NCBI RefSeq assembly: GCF_900104555.1
Contig: NZ_FNJU01000004.1
Location: 46,580 to 101,425 of the forward strand
Direction of reading: 5' to 3'
Length of the DNA stretch: 54,846 nt
Source of the DNA: Litchfieldia salsa
GTDB lineage: Bacteria > Bacillota > Bacilli > Bacillales > Bacillaceae_L
This document shows positions 16,587-24,692 of this stretch, piece after piece. The position numbers and the translations under genes were made by a program. The notes under the pieces are model-generated. The model did not search any database. It saw only the letters and a program-made list of their open reading frames with translations, and was not told the origin of the DNA. Within the stretch, counting starts at the first letter, position 1, and the number at the start of each line of letters is the position of its first letter.

Positions 16587-16778
16587 ATGGGGAATACATG
16601 TAGATTTGTTGTGAACGCGATCGGAAAAGGTGGCGAAACATATTACACCCATTGTAAGGATAAACAAGAATTAAAAAACTGGATTTCAGAAAACCAAGAT
16701 AAATTATCGATGAGTGATCTTAAAATTTCAGATCGAAGCAGAAATCCATTGCTACGATTAGTAAGTCTTATTAAATAA
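16587..16778 (+). CDS. Small conserved-looking hypothetical protein
   Basis: A 63-residue soluble protein, MGNTCRFVVNAIG.., with an alpha/beta pattern: a strand (TCRFVVNAI), a Gly-rich turn (GKGGETYY), a helix (KDKQELKNWISEN) and a basic C-terminal helix. AAGGTGG is 5 bases before ATG 16587; the GTG at 16578 would lie inside that site. The upstream 200 bases are AT-rich and contain no other gene. A terminator follows. I do not recognise the family. Confidence 0.8.
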   Translation: MGNTCRFVVNAIGKGGETYYTHCKDKQELKNWISENQDKLSMSDLKISDRSRNPLLRLVSLIK

Positions 16779-16800
16779 TAATATTAATACAAAGCTGTAA

Positions 16801-16825
16801 CGCCATTTTATATGGCTTTTTTTTT
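16801..16825 (+). terminator. Terminator of the 63-residue gene
   Basis: GCCAT pairs with ATGGC around a short AT loop, followed by nine T. Confidence 0.85.
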
Positions 16826-16857
16826 ATAAAAAATTGAACGTTTGGGAGCAGATGATA

Positions 16858-18231
16858 ATGGTCCAAGGACTAAAAAAAATCGCTAAATTTAAGTTATCTA
16901 AAAAACTGATACGGATTAACCCAGCCCAAACTCTTTCTCTTGGGTTTCTAATTCTCATTCTAGTTGGAACCTTATTGTTAATGCTACCTTTTGCCACACA
17001 GGATCGACATCATCTTTCGTTTATTGATGCCCTGTTTCAAGCAACATCAGCGGTTTGTGTGACTGGTTTAGTCGTGGTGGACACTCATACAACCTTCACT
17101 ATGTTTGGCCAAATCGTTTTGATGGTCTTAATTCAAATCGGTGGATTAGGTTTTATGACGGTTGGTATTCTTGTTGCCTTGTTTCTCGGCAAAAACATTG
17201 GCTTACAAAGTCGACTGATGATTCAAGAGTCACTAAATCAGCTTTCAATGGAAGGAATGGTAAAACTCGTAAAGTTTGTAATAGGGTTTACTTTTTTCAT
17301 AGAAGGCATTGGGGCTGTTATCCTTGCGTTTCGTTTCGCCCAAGACTTCGCCATTCCAAAAGCGATTTATTATGGCATCTTTCATTCGATTTCTGCGTTT
17401 AATAACGCAGGCTTTGATATAATGGGAGATTTCCGCAGTATGACCAGCTATGTCGGCGATTTCACCGTTATCATGGTCCTTACCTCACTATTAATCATTG
17501 GAGGGATCGGCTATACAGTCGTCCTAGATATCGTTCGAAAAAAATCAATTAAGAAGCTTTCTCTGCACACAAAAATCGTGCTTATTATGACTGTTCTTCT
17601 AAATGTGGTCGGTACTGTTCTCATCTTTACTTTAGAATATAATAATCCTGGAACTCTTGGTCCGTTAGGGTTAAAGGATAAATTGTTAGGTGCATATTTT
17701 CATGGAGTCGTGCCAAGAACGGCTGGATTTAATTCTTTGAACATGGGCGAATTAACGTTAAGTTCCCAGTTTGTCACGATGGTCCTGATGTTCATTGGTG
17801 GTGGTTCAGGTGGAACGGCAGGAGGAATTAAAGTGACAACAGTCGCGATTATTTTCCTGGCAATCTGGGCCTTGATTCGTGGCAAAGAAGATGTGAATAC
17901 GATGGGTAGACGCTTGCCCAAGGATATAATCTATCGCGCATTTGCGATTACGGTTTATTCAACAGCCGTTGTGTTCATTACCTTGTTTATTTTAACTATT
18001 ACAGAAGCGGCACCATTAAACGTTATTCTTTTTGAAGTCATCTCAGCGTTCGGAACAGTTGGTATGTCATTAGGACTTACCCCTGACTTAAGTCCAGTTG
18101 GGAAAATTGTAATCACCATCTTAATGTTTATCGGCCGAGTCGGTCCACTCACAATCGCCTTTGCACTAGCAAGAGCATCAAAAAAACAGCCACCATACCG
18201 ATATGTCGAAGAGAAGGTTATGATTGGGTAG
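16858..18231 (+). CDS. KtrB/KtrD-type potassium (Na-coupled) uptake channel subunit
   Basis: A 457-residue membrane protein of the TrkH/KtrB superfamily that takes up potassium. The four pore loops with filter glycines are visible: ATSAVCVTGLVVVDT, SISAFNNAGFDI, RTAGFNSL and SAFGTVGMSLGL. The Gly/Ser-rich intramembrane gate GGGSGGTAGGIK is in the third repeat. GGGAG at 16844-16848 is 9 bases before ATG 16858, which is preferred over TTG 16834. No regulatory KtrA/KtrC subunit gene is adjacent, which is typical for KtrD, so the partner is presumably elsewhere. Confidence 0.92.
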   Translation: MVQGLKKIAKFKLSKKLIRINPAQTLSLGFLILILVGTLLLMLPFATQDRHHLSFIDALFQATSAVCVTGLVVVDTHTTFTMFGQIVLMVLIQIGGLGFMTVGILVALFLGKNIGLQSRLMIQESLNQLSMEGMVKLVKFVIGFTFFIEGIGAVILAFRFAQDFAIPKAIYYGIFHSISAFNNAGFDIMGDFRSMTSYVGDFTVIMVLTSLLIIGGIGYTVVLDIVRKKSIKKLSLHTKIVLIMTVLLNVVGTVLIFTLEYNNPGTLGPLGLKDKLLGAYFHGVVPRTAGFNSLNMGELTLSSQFVTMVLMFIGGGSGGTAGGIKVTTVAIIFLAIWALIRGKEDVNTMGRRLPKDIIYRAFAITVYSTAVVFITLFILTITEAAPLNVILFEVISAFGTVGMSLGLTPDLSPVGKIVITILMFIGRVGPLTIAFALARASKKQPPYRYVEEKVMIG

Positions 18232-18324
18232 AGCTTGGATAGGATGTTTATACATACTATGACCACTATGGTGGGGTAGTTTGGATGAGCATCCTATTTT
18301 TTAGTTTCAGCTAGTTTGACCCTT

Positions 18325-19087
18325 CGTCGGATTATCCTGTATTCTCGCGGGATTGACCTGAACTTTCGCGGGATTCCAGGCTCTTTTCGCGGGATTATCA
18401 TGCTTTTTCGTGGGATTCCAGGCTCTTTTCGCGGGATTACCTCGTTCATCTTCACCATTCATGGCGCTTCGTCGGATTATCCTGTATTTTCGCGGGATTA
18501 ACCTGAACTTTCGTGGGATTCCAGGCTCTTTTCGCGGGATTACCTCGTCCGCCTTCACCATTCTTGGCACTTCGTCGGATTATCCTGTATTTTCGCGGGA
18601 TCATCATGCTTTTTCGTGGGATTCCAGGCTCTTTTCGCGGGATTACCTCGTCCATCTTCACCAATTATGACGCTTCGTCGGATTATCCTTTATTCTCGCG
18701 GGATTAGTATGCTTTTTCGCGGAATTCCAGGCTCTTTTCGCGGGATTATCTCGTCCATCTTCACCAATCATGGCGCTTCGTCGGATTATCCTGTATTCTC
18801 GCGGGATTATCATGCTATCTCGCGGAATTCCATGCTCTTTTCGCGGGATTACCTCGTCCGCCTTCACCATTCTTGGCGCTTCGTCGGATTATCCTGTATT
18901 CTCGCGGGATTATCATGCTTTTTCGTGGGATTCCAGCCTCTTTTCGAGGGATTACCTCGTCCGCCTTCACCATTCTTGGCACTTCGTCGGATTATCCTGT
19001 ATTCTCGCGGGATTATCATGCTATCTCGCGGAATTCCAGGCTCTTTTCGCGGAATTCCCACGCCCCACCTACACCAATCACGACACT
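18325..19087. repeat. Family B tandem array, 103 bp unit of 21 bp phased modules
   Basis: Units start with CGTCGGATTATCC at 18325, 18470, 18573, 18676, 18779, 18882 and 18985: seven copies, six with exactly 103 bp spacing or length; the first is 145 bp, i.e. 103 plus 42. Inside a unit the word GGATT (mostly in TCGCGGGATT) recurs every 21 bp (offsets 4, 25, 46, 67), then a 40 bp linker with CCTTCACCATTC. All six frames show Arg/Ile/Phe-rich or Pro/Lys-rich repeat translations, which I regard as spurious. It follows the potassium channel stop by 94 bases. Confidence 0.93.
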
Positions 19088-19220
19088 TCACCACTTTAAC
19101 TCACTAAATGAGACACCAGAACCGTCCCCATGTTACAATTATATTTCATTCTTACTACTGTTTGGGAAAATGACATAAATCTGTGATAAAATGTACCTAC
19201 TATTTAGAGGAAGTGTATAC

Positions 19221-19850
19221 ATGAAACCTATAAATGTAGTAAGAGAAGTTTTTTCTTGGGTTAAAGCGATTATAATTGCTGTTGTCATCTCGATTGTAGT
19301 GACTATGTTTTTAGTACAACCTTATTCTGTTAGTGGTAGTTCAATGGAACCGACTCTAACGGGTCAAAGTCAGGATGATCCTAATCAAGTAGGGGACAGA
19401 GTTATTGTCATAAAAAAAGCTCTACTACTAGGTAATGGCCCTGACCATGGTGATATGGTTATTATTGATAGTAGGATAGATGAAAAACGTAGTTGGCTTG
19501 ATGATTTGAGGGATAGTCCGATTATCTCTGTTCTTGCCAATAAAGATAAAGGTAGTAATGATCAAACAAATATTTGGATTAAACGTGTAATTGGTGAACC
19601 TGGAGACATTTTAGAAATCAGAGATGGTTACCTTTATCGGAATAATGAAAAGCTTGAAGAAAGTTATATAAAAGAGAAAATGAATTATCCTTTTGAACGA
19701 ATGGTTGTCCCTGAAGGAACCGTGTTTGTAATGGGTGATAACCGTAACTTTAGCAGTGACAGTCGTGAAATCGGACCAGTTCCACTTGATCATATCGTCG
19801 GTGAAGTTGTGATGAGAATGTATCCTTTTAAGAAGTTTGAGCTATTTTAA
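19221..19850 (+). CDS. sip: Type I signal peptidase
   Basis: A 209-residue membrane-anchored serine protease that cleaves signal peptides of secreted proteins at the outer face. The N-terminal anchor is at about 12-32; the catalytic Ser41 lies in SGSSMEPTL and the general base Lys121 in WIKRVIGEPGD; the C-terminal box GDNRNFSSDSR is present. GAGGAAG is 7 bases before ATG 19221, so the longer frame from 19191 is not used. It has an insertion around 77-112 (HGDMVIIDSRIDEKRSWLDD..) compared with minimal Sip proteins. Monocistronic. Confidence 0.93.
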   Translation: MKPINVVREVFSWVKAIIIAVVISIVVTMFLVQPYSVSGSSMEPTLTGQSQDDPNQVGDRVIVIKKALLLGNGPDHGDMVIIDSRIDEKRSWLDDLRDSPIISVLANKDKGSNDQTNIWIKRVIGEPGDILEIRDGYLYRNNEKLEESYIKEKMNYPFERMVVPEGTVFVMGDNRNFSSDSREIGPVPLDHIVGEVVMRMYPFKKFELF

Positions 19851-19856
19851 ATAATA

Positions 19857-19908
19857 AAAAGGCTGTCCTATGAGTGAATTCCACTACTTTTAGGACAGCC
19901 TATTTTTT
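19857..19908. terminator. Bidirectional terminator between sip and pssA
   Basis: GGCTGTCCTA pairs with TAGGACAGCC (19891-19900), with A-run before and T-run after the stem. Confidence 0.92.
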
Positions 19909-19925
19909 ACCTCTTAAGTTTAATA

Positions 19926-20621
19926 CTACTTACTTTTCTGTTTTCCCTTTGACTTTCTAAAGCGGTACCCAATATAAAGCACATATAAAGGCACTGCAAA
20001 ATAGATAAAATAAGGAAAGTCACTACTTCTATAAACATAATATAGCATCAGACCAAAGAGAATCGTAATGATTGTTCCATACTTGGGAAGCGGAACGTCC
20101 TTAAAGCTTGGGATTTTAATTTTACTAACCATTAATAATGCAAGTATAACAAATGACGTTGTAATCACAATTGATGGGATCCATGGCTTTAGCATGACAA
20201 TAAAGGTTAATAATCCCCCAGCTGCTGTAATTGGAATACCTGTGAAATAGCGAGTTGAATTCTTTGATGTTACATTAAATCGCGCTAGTCGAAAGGCACC
20301 AAATAGTGGGAACATCCCAGCTACTAGCAAGCCAATCATGCCATGATTTGAAAAAGAAACATAATACACTAATACAGCTGGAGCAACCCCAAATGTTACA
20401 ACATCTGCAAGGGAATCAAGCTCTTTTCCAAGTTCGGACTGTGCATTTAGCATTCTAGCTAATCGACCATCCATACTATCTAACATCATACCAATTAAGA
20501 TTAAGGTCGATGCATTTTTGAAATCTCCGTTTGCTGCGAAGAAAATGGATAAAAACCCAACATACAAATTAGAAAGGGTAAATAAGTTTGGAATGCTTCT
20601 TCTAAGTATTTTTCCGTACAA
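19926..20621 (-). CDS. pssA: CDP-diacylglycerol--serine O-phosphatidyltransferase
   Basis: A 231-residue membrane enzyme making phosphatidylserine from CDP-diacylglycerol and serine, the step before phosphatidylethanolamine. The CDP-alcohol transferase motif is intact: MDGRLARMLNAQSELGKELDSLAD (D-G-x2-A-R-x8-G-x3-D-x3-D), near residues 50-73. About eight hydrophobic segments. An ATG at 20627 is only one base after GGAGG, so TTG 20621, seven bases away, is the likely start. No psd gene is adjacent. Confidence 0.9.
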   Translation of the reverse strand: MYGKILRRSIPNLFTLSNLYVGFLSIFFAANGDFKNASTLILIGMMLDSMDGRLARMLNAQSELGKELDSLADVVTFGVAPAVLVYYVSFSNHGMIGLLVAGMFPLFGAFRLARFNVTSKNSTRYFTGIPITAAGGLLTFIVMLKPWIPSIVITTSFVILALLMVSKIKIPSFKDVPLPKYGTIITILFGLMLYYVYRSSDFPYFIYFAVPLYVLYIGYRFRKSKGKQKSK

Positions 20622-20844
20622 TCTCATACCTCCAACACACTGTGGCTAATAATTCCTATAGTGTTATTAATTATATACTATTTATTCAGTTTATGGTAAG
20701 AGAACTCTAAATGAATTGAAGCCATCTAATTATTCTATGATAAATTAGCACTTTTTATATCCTTTTTTTAAAAGCACGATCCTTATATTTTCCTGAGCAC
20801 TAACAACAGCAGAAGCAGACAGCTATCTGTCCCTTCAAAATAAA

Positions 20845-21053
20845 GGCTGTTTTCTCAAAGTTGGTTGTTTTAAACATAAAGTATTGAAATGGCAGTTACT
20901 AGCAGGCTGAATACACGGAGACTCCTGCGGGACCAGTGGCCAGAGTGAGACCCCGCAGGAGCTTTTGCGACGAGGAGGCTCACTGGTCACCCGCCGGACG
21001 CGGAGTGTATTCAGCCTGCGGCTTTAATAGCAGCATTTTATACGAAAACAGCC
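20845..21053. repeat. Dispersed repeat R1, copy 3, complete with inverted ends
   Basis: A 209 bp element beginning GGCTGTTTTC and ending GAAAACAGCC, perfect 10 bp inverted ends. Inside are nested inverted pairs: GCAGGCTGAATACAC with GTGTATTCAGCCTGC, and GACTCCTGCGGG with CCCGCAGGAGC. The word AAATAAA stands on both sides and may be a target duplication. It has MITE-like form, but also could fold into one long RNA hairpin. Confidence 0.88.
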
Positions 21054-21098
21054 AAATAAAAAAGGGTTGATTAAGGTGTAAACACCAAGAATCAACCC
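21054..21098 (-). terminator. Terminator after the 38-residue membrane ORF
   Basis: GGGTTGATT pairs with AATCAACCC, with an inner GGTGT/ACACC pair; the minus strand then has a run of six T. It lies 40 bases after the stop of the small ORF and supports its expression. Confidence 0.85.
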
Positions 21099-21138
21099 CT
21101 CCAATTCACAATGTTGTAAACGATTACATTTATAGTTT

Positions 21139-21255
21139 TTATATTAAAACCTTCACTAAAATTTTAAACCATCCAAGAAAAGATATCCATAAAGGTATGC
21201 TTAATGTCGTTCCCCAAACCATGCCAACAAATAAGTGATTTGATTCCTCTCTCAC
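21139..21255 (-). CDS. Small single-span membrane protein, 38 residues
   Basis: A GTG start 9 bases after AAGGAG opens a 38-residue frame MREESNHLFVGMVWGTTLSI.. with one long hydrophobic helix rich in Trp, Gly and Phe, and a short basic tail. A good terminator follows. It is too short for usual gene calls. Function unknown; such peptides often modulate a larger membrane protein. Confidence 0.6.
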   Translation of the reverse strand: MREESNHLFVGMVWGTTLSIPLWISFLGWFKILVKVLI

Positions 21256-21442
21256 TAAGACCATCTCCTTTAATAGATTTATACCCTGACTTCACTATAT
21301 ATGAAACTTAGAGCGATGTGTGTCTCATTCTGTCAGACCATTCAAAATATTTTTATATTACTTATACTGTTTATTATATCCTATATAGCAACTAATTCCC
21401 ACTAAAAAATAAGAAAAATGACGAACATTGTCGAAATGACTC

Positions 21443-21468
21443 TAAATTCTTTCTAAACCGGACGACAT
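21443..21468 (+). promoter_or_regulatory. Candidate SigD-like promoter for the c-di-GMP riboswitch transcript
   Basis: TAAA at 21443-21446 is followed after 14 bp by GACGACAT at 21461-21468, six of eight matches to the motility sigma-D -10 GCCGATAT. The riboswitch begins about 40 bases downstream. Motility control of a c-di-GMP-sensing RNA would make sense; this is inferred from pattern only. Confidence 0.35.
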
Positions 21469-21509
21469 TTTTCTACAATAACAAAATAGGACAAGTGGTA
21501 TGATTAGCC

Positions 21510-21592
21510 AATATTGGCAAAGTACATGAAAATGTATGACGCAAAGCTATAGGGGCTACGTTTTTTACAAATAGGCCAGCCAGCTGCATCTA
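21510..21592 (+). ncRNA. Cyclic di-GMP-I (GEMM) riboswitch
   Basis: The sequence shows the GEMM-I order: GGCAAAG, a short stem TACAT-GAAA-ATGTA with the GNRA-type loop, the strongly conserved GACGCAAAGC, then TATAGGGGCTACG and the closing half TAGGCCAGCCAGCTGC. These match the conserved P1b loop, ligand-pocket segment and tetraloop receptor of the class I aptamer as I remember it. It stands 27 bases before the 44-residue ORF, close to its ribosome site, so control by c-di-GMP of translation or of early termination is plausible. Confidence 0.88.
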
Positions 21593-21618
21593 TTACTTTT
21601 ATCAGGGGGAAAATATAG

Positions 21619-21753
21619 ATGCCATATTACTCATTTAAAGAAGTTTGGACGCCATTTGCAATTGTTAAAGTGCGATTTTTCAGATGTATAAATGACGGCA
21701 GTGTATTTATGAAGGTTGGAAACCGACCTCGTAAACAACTGTTCTCAAATTAA
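21619..21753 (+). CDS. 44-residue protein under c-di-GMP riboswitch control
   Basis: ATG 21619 stands 8 bases after AGGGGGA. The 44-residue product, MPYYSFKEVWTPFAIVKVRF.., is aromatic- and Arg/Lys-rich (net positive), has one Cys, ends KVGNRPRKQLFSN and has no clear membrane span. It lies between a c-di-GMP-I riboswitch and a strong terminator, so it is the only product of this transcript. I do not recognise a family. A role in motility-to-attachment switching is suggested only by the riboswitch. Confidence 0.72.
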   Translation: MPYYSFKEVWTPFAIVKVRFFRCINDGSVFMKVGNRPRKQLFSN

Positions 21754-21771
21754 TTTATATAAAATTATTAT

Positions 21772-21805
21772 ACTAGAGTAGTTTTTTACTCTAGTTTTTA
21801 TTTTT
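21772..21805 (+). terminator. Terminator of the riboswitch transcript
   Basis: ACTAGAGTA pairs perfectly with TACTCTAGT and is followed by a T-rich tail. Confidence 0.92.
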
Positions 21806-21927
21806 CTATTCAATATTAAAAGATCTTTGTACGTATAGGACAACTCCCACTAAGCATATCCATGTTTTATAAAGGCTTGGTCACAGATTCATTTGCCTTT
21901 ACAAACAAGTTTAGGGGGCCTATTTTA

Positions 21928-22398
21928 ATGAAGTACAGGAGAAAGAAATCATCAAGTGGATTCATCATAATAGGTTTGATCATTATTGCATTCATACTCG
22001 TTTTATACTTTCTGTTTCGCAGCACACCAGAATCACAGGTTAAAAGAGTGGTAGATGATTTTTATCAATATGAGCAGGAATCAGATTTCGGAAATGCATG
22101 GGAATTGTTTCATCCTTTTATGAGAGATAAATTCACAAGAAGAGGCTACATTCAGGATCGTAATCATGTCTTCATGGGGCACTTTGATGTGAGCACATTC
22201 TCTTATACGATCGGAGACCCGAAGTTACTGGATTCTTGGAAAATGTCCCGGGAAAGTGATCCAATTAATGAAGTCTATCAAATACCAATCACACAAACCT
22301 TCAAAAGTAAGTTTGGCACTTTCACATTAAGTCAGGATGTGTTTGTCGCAAAGGATAAGGAAGATGGAGATTGGTCCATTTTATGGTCGTATGAATAA
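21928..22398 (+). CDS. Membrane-anchored NTF2-like protein, MecA_N-like
   Basis: A 156-residue protein with a basic N-terminus (MKYRRKKSS), one membrane span (about 12-31) and an outer NTF2-like domain: VVDDFYQYEQESDFGNAWELFHP..QIPITQTFKSKFGTF..QDVFVAKDKEDGDWSILWSYE. This resembles the small domain at the N-terminus of penicillin-binding protein 2a/PBP3 (MecA_N), here standing alone. AGGGGG precedes ATG 21928; the longer frame from 21862 lacks a site. Function unknown, perhaps cell-wall related. Confidence 0.75.
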   Translation: MKYRRKKSSSGFIIIGLIIIAFILVLYFLFRSTPESQVKRVVDDFYQYEQESDFGNAWELFHPFMRDKFTRRGYIQDRNHVFMGHFDVSTFSYTIGDPKLLDSWKMSRESDPINEVYQIPITQTFKSKFGTFTLSQDVFVAKDKEDGDWSILWSYE

Positions 22399-22468
22399 CG
22401 AACCTGAAGCAGAATTCGCCCCTCATCTTGGCCCCATTTCCCTGAAAATTAGATACTCATATATAATA

Positions 22469-22556
22469 GGGTTGTCCCATTGTAAATGTGCAAGAACCAC
22501 CTTCTTTATAGTAGCTTAAGGTGGATTCCTTGCACTAATGGGATAATCTTATTTTA
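22469..22556 (+). terminator. Long hairpin after the NTF2-like gene
   Basis: GTCCCATT..TGCAAG..ACCACCTT pairs with TAAGGTGG..CTTGCA..AATGGGAT to give a long interrupted stem, then a T-rich tail. Confidence 0.75.
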
Positions 22557-22715
22557 ATTTGCATTAGCATTTCTTATCGTTCTAGCAAGCTCTTCAATCA
22601 TGTTTTTTGCATTCATATCAGATAGGTTTTCACCCTTCATATATGCTCGCAATAATACCTGCTTAAATTCTTCAAGATTCAATTGACCTTGAGCCTTGGA
22701 CTTTTTATTGTCCAA
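22554..22715 (-). CDS. Small helical protein, 53 residues
   Basis: TTG 22715 lies 5-6 bases after AAGAGGTGA and opens a 53-residue frame: MDNKKSKAQGQLNLEEFKQV.. continuing with LLRAYMKGENLSDMNAKNMI. It looks like two amphipathic helices with a charged N-terminus, somewhat like small SinI/Spo0E-type regulators in size but without their signature (SQELD). It converges on the NTF2-like gene, sharing the long hairpin. Unknown family; probably real because of the ribosome site and codon use. Confidence 0.6.
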   Translation of the reverse strand: MDNKKSKAQGQLNLEEFKQVLLRAYMKGENLSDMNAKNMIEELARTIRNANAN

Positions 22716-22734
22716 AATTATCACCTCTTAAAAT

Positions 22735-22812
22735 GATAAGCGCATGGCGCCCGTGATCGGCGCAAGGCATAAAATGACCTCGAGCCGGTGGATCCTTGCG
22801 CTAGACACCAAA
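22735..22812. repeat. Dispersed repeat R2, short copy 2
   Basis: AAGCGCATGGCGCCCG..GATCGGCGCAAGGCATAA..ACCTCGAGCCGGTGG..TTGCGCTAGACACCAAAA matches the ends of the copy at 1618 but lacks its middle 50 bases. Confidence 0.7.
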
Positions 22813-23054
22813 ATAAGTATAAGTTTATATACTTCTTATATTTATACGCAAGCCCTTAACCTTTTGCGACTGTACCATGAGAAGATCTAGAAAAATGATG
22901 ATGTCAAAACAATGTCTAATCATGTAAGAGAGCGATTTTATTTCAAGAATGCGTTATAATAGAAGGATGAAATTCTTTAGAAGTAACTATTTGAATATTC
23001 TTACACCAATATCTATTTGGCGGTCATGTTTAATTTAGGAGGTGGAGATCTGTC

Positions 23055-24665
23055 ATGCTAGAGCATGAGGTAGCAAAAGAAATCATTCTTGATTATGCTG
23101 AAGTGTTAAAAAAGAAATACTCATTCAACCGTGAAGATGATCGAAACTTAATCAAAAAAGGGCTTAATTTATATCGTCAAGGTAGTGTCTATAATGTCCA
23201 ATTTCATAATCAAAGGGTTCACGGTAGAGTTCAAGATGTGATTCCTGTTGAGGTGACACTTGATTTAGAGTTTACAGATGAAAGTCAATGTAGCTGCCCT
23301 TCTCCAAGCTTTTGTCGTCACCGGATGGCGTTGTTTTTTTCAATCTATGCGAGTGTTGCAAGGATTGGCGCACTTCTAGATGAATGGAAAGAAGACGTAA
23401 TCACTACTAATTTGAATAGCTTACCGACACTTAGATCTGCGAAGGATTTACATAAACCATATGAGGACTTATCACTAGTCAGCTGGCAGTCATTTTTTAA
23501 ACGAGAATATGAAATGTTTCTAAATCAATATTCAGAGCGAGATCGGCATTTCTTTTCAAATGCTTATTATCATTTCTTTCAATCTGTGATCGGAAAGTCG
23601 CCAAAGGTTTCTGAAACGAAACGATTGTTCTCGATTCATGCTGGGATTTTCACAGTCAATAAAATGATTGAAGCAATTGATAAGCATCAGCTTCAGCCGT
23701 TCCAGTTTGAATCTACAGTTAGTCAGCATGTCCATAATGTTGTTGATGATGTGCTTGATGATATCTTTCATTTACGAGCAATATCACTTCCGTTTGCATT
23801 AGATACGATTTTATATGAAAGCATTGATTCTGTACGTGAAACCTTATTACGTGAGGATTATTTTCTGTTTAACCGGTTCTCAATTTATCGTGCATTATGG
23901 TCTGTCTTGTTTAATCGTAAAAAGTGGATTGAGGAAGAAGAAGAGCTGTTAGCAACAACTGATAGTGATGATCATGATGGCAACCTATTGGCGTTAGTCC
24001 ATCTTGCGTTTTTACAGCGAAGAGATCAGGAAGCGATTAACTATTTATCCCGCTTAGATAGCTCTTATGTGACTTATAGTTTTTGGTGGATTCATGTTTT
24101 ATCCAATAATCATGATTGGAAACGAGCTCGCTATTGGATTGACTATGCAGCGCGGCATATAGATAGCTATATTAAGGGCTTAGGATCTTATGAAGCTTGT
24201 CGACATTTTACTAGATCGTTTCTAAGTGAAGTGTCTGGGTACTGTGAGGCAAACAATCCAGAGCTTTATATTCAAATGATGAAAAAACTGCTTCCATATA
24301 GCTTTGTCGAGCTTGATCATCATTTATTACATATTCGTGATTATAAGGCATGGGTTGATTTGCAAATTCTTGTTGGCTACAATGCAAGTGATTGTGATCG
24401 TCATACATTAAAGTTAATTGAAGAGAATGAACGAGAGGCACTTCTGCCTTTTTACCATCATGCCGTAATGGATGCGCTCGAACAGAAAAATCGTTCTAGT
24501 TATAAGCAAGCTGTTAAGTATTTACGAAAACTACGTACCTCCTACCGTCAGATCAATCAGCTGGATGTTTGGGAGATTTATATCGAGAAGCTCGCCCTAA
24601 CTCATAAGCGTCTTCGTGCGTTTCAAGAGGAATTAGTTCGAGCAAAATTAGTCGTGCAGCAGTAG
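23055..24665 (+). CDS. ywqB: SWIM zinc-finger protein, partner of SNF2 ATPase
   Basis: A 536-residue protein whose SWIM zinc finger is formed by Cys79, Cys81, Cys87 and His89 (SQCSCPSPSFCRH). The remainder is helical, with repeats of unknown fold. In Bacillus a SWIM protein and a large SNF2 protein lie side by side (YwqB/YwqA), as here with 27 bases between them, so they likely act together on DNA or protein-DNA complexes. AGGAGGTGGAG precedes the ATG. Confidence 0.88.
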   Translation: MLEHEVAKEIILDYAEVLKKKYSFNREDDRNLIKKGLNLYRQGSVYNVQFHNQRVHGRVQDVIPVEVTLDLEFTDESQCSCPSPSFCRHRMALFFSIYASVARIGALLDEWKEDVITTNLNSLPTLRSAKDLHKPYEDLSLVSWQSFFKREYEMFLNQYSERDRHFFSNAYYHFFQSVIGKSPKVSETKRLFSIHAGIFTVNKMIEAIDKHQLQPFQFESTVSQHVHNVVDDVLDDIFHLRAISLPFALDTILYESIDSVRETLLREDYFLFNRFSIYRALWSVLFNRKKWIEEEEELLATTDSDDHDGNLLALVHLAFLQRRDQEAINYLSRLDSSYVTYSFWWIHVLSNNHDWKRARYWIDYAARHIDSYIKGLGSYEACRHFTRSFLSEVSGYCEANNPELYIQMMKKLLPYSFVELDHHLLHIRDYKAWVDLQILVGYNASDCDRHTLKLIEENEREALLPFYHHAVMDALEQKNRSSYKQAVKYLRKLRTSYRQINQLDVWEIYIEKLALTHKRLRAFQEELVRAKLVVQQ

Positions 24666-24692
24666 AATTTTCAAAACAAAGTAGGTGATTAT

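Noticed and set aside
18307-19178. Many open frames on both strands across array B giving Arg/Ile/Phe or Pro/Lys repeat proteins
   Set aside because: Both strands and several frames are open at once because a 103 bp unit (not a multiple of three) without stops repeats; no ribosome sites, so not coding.
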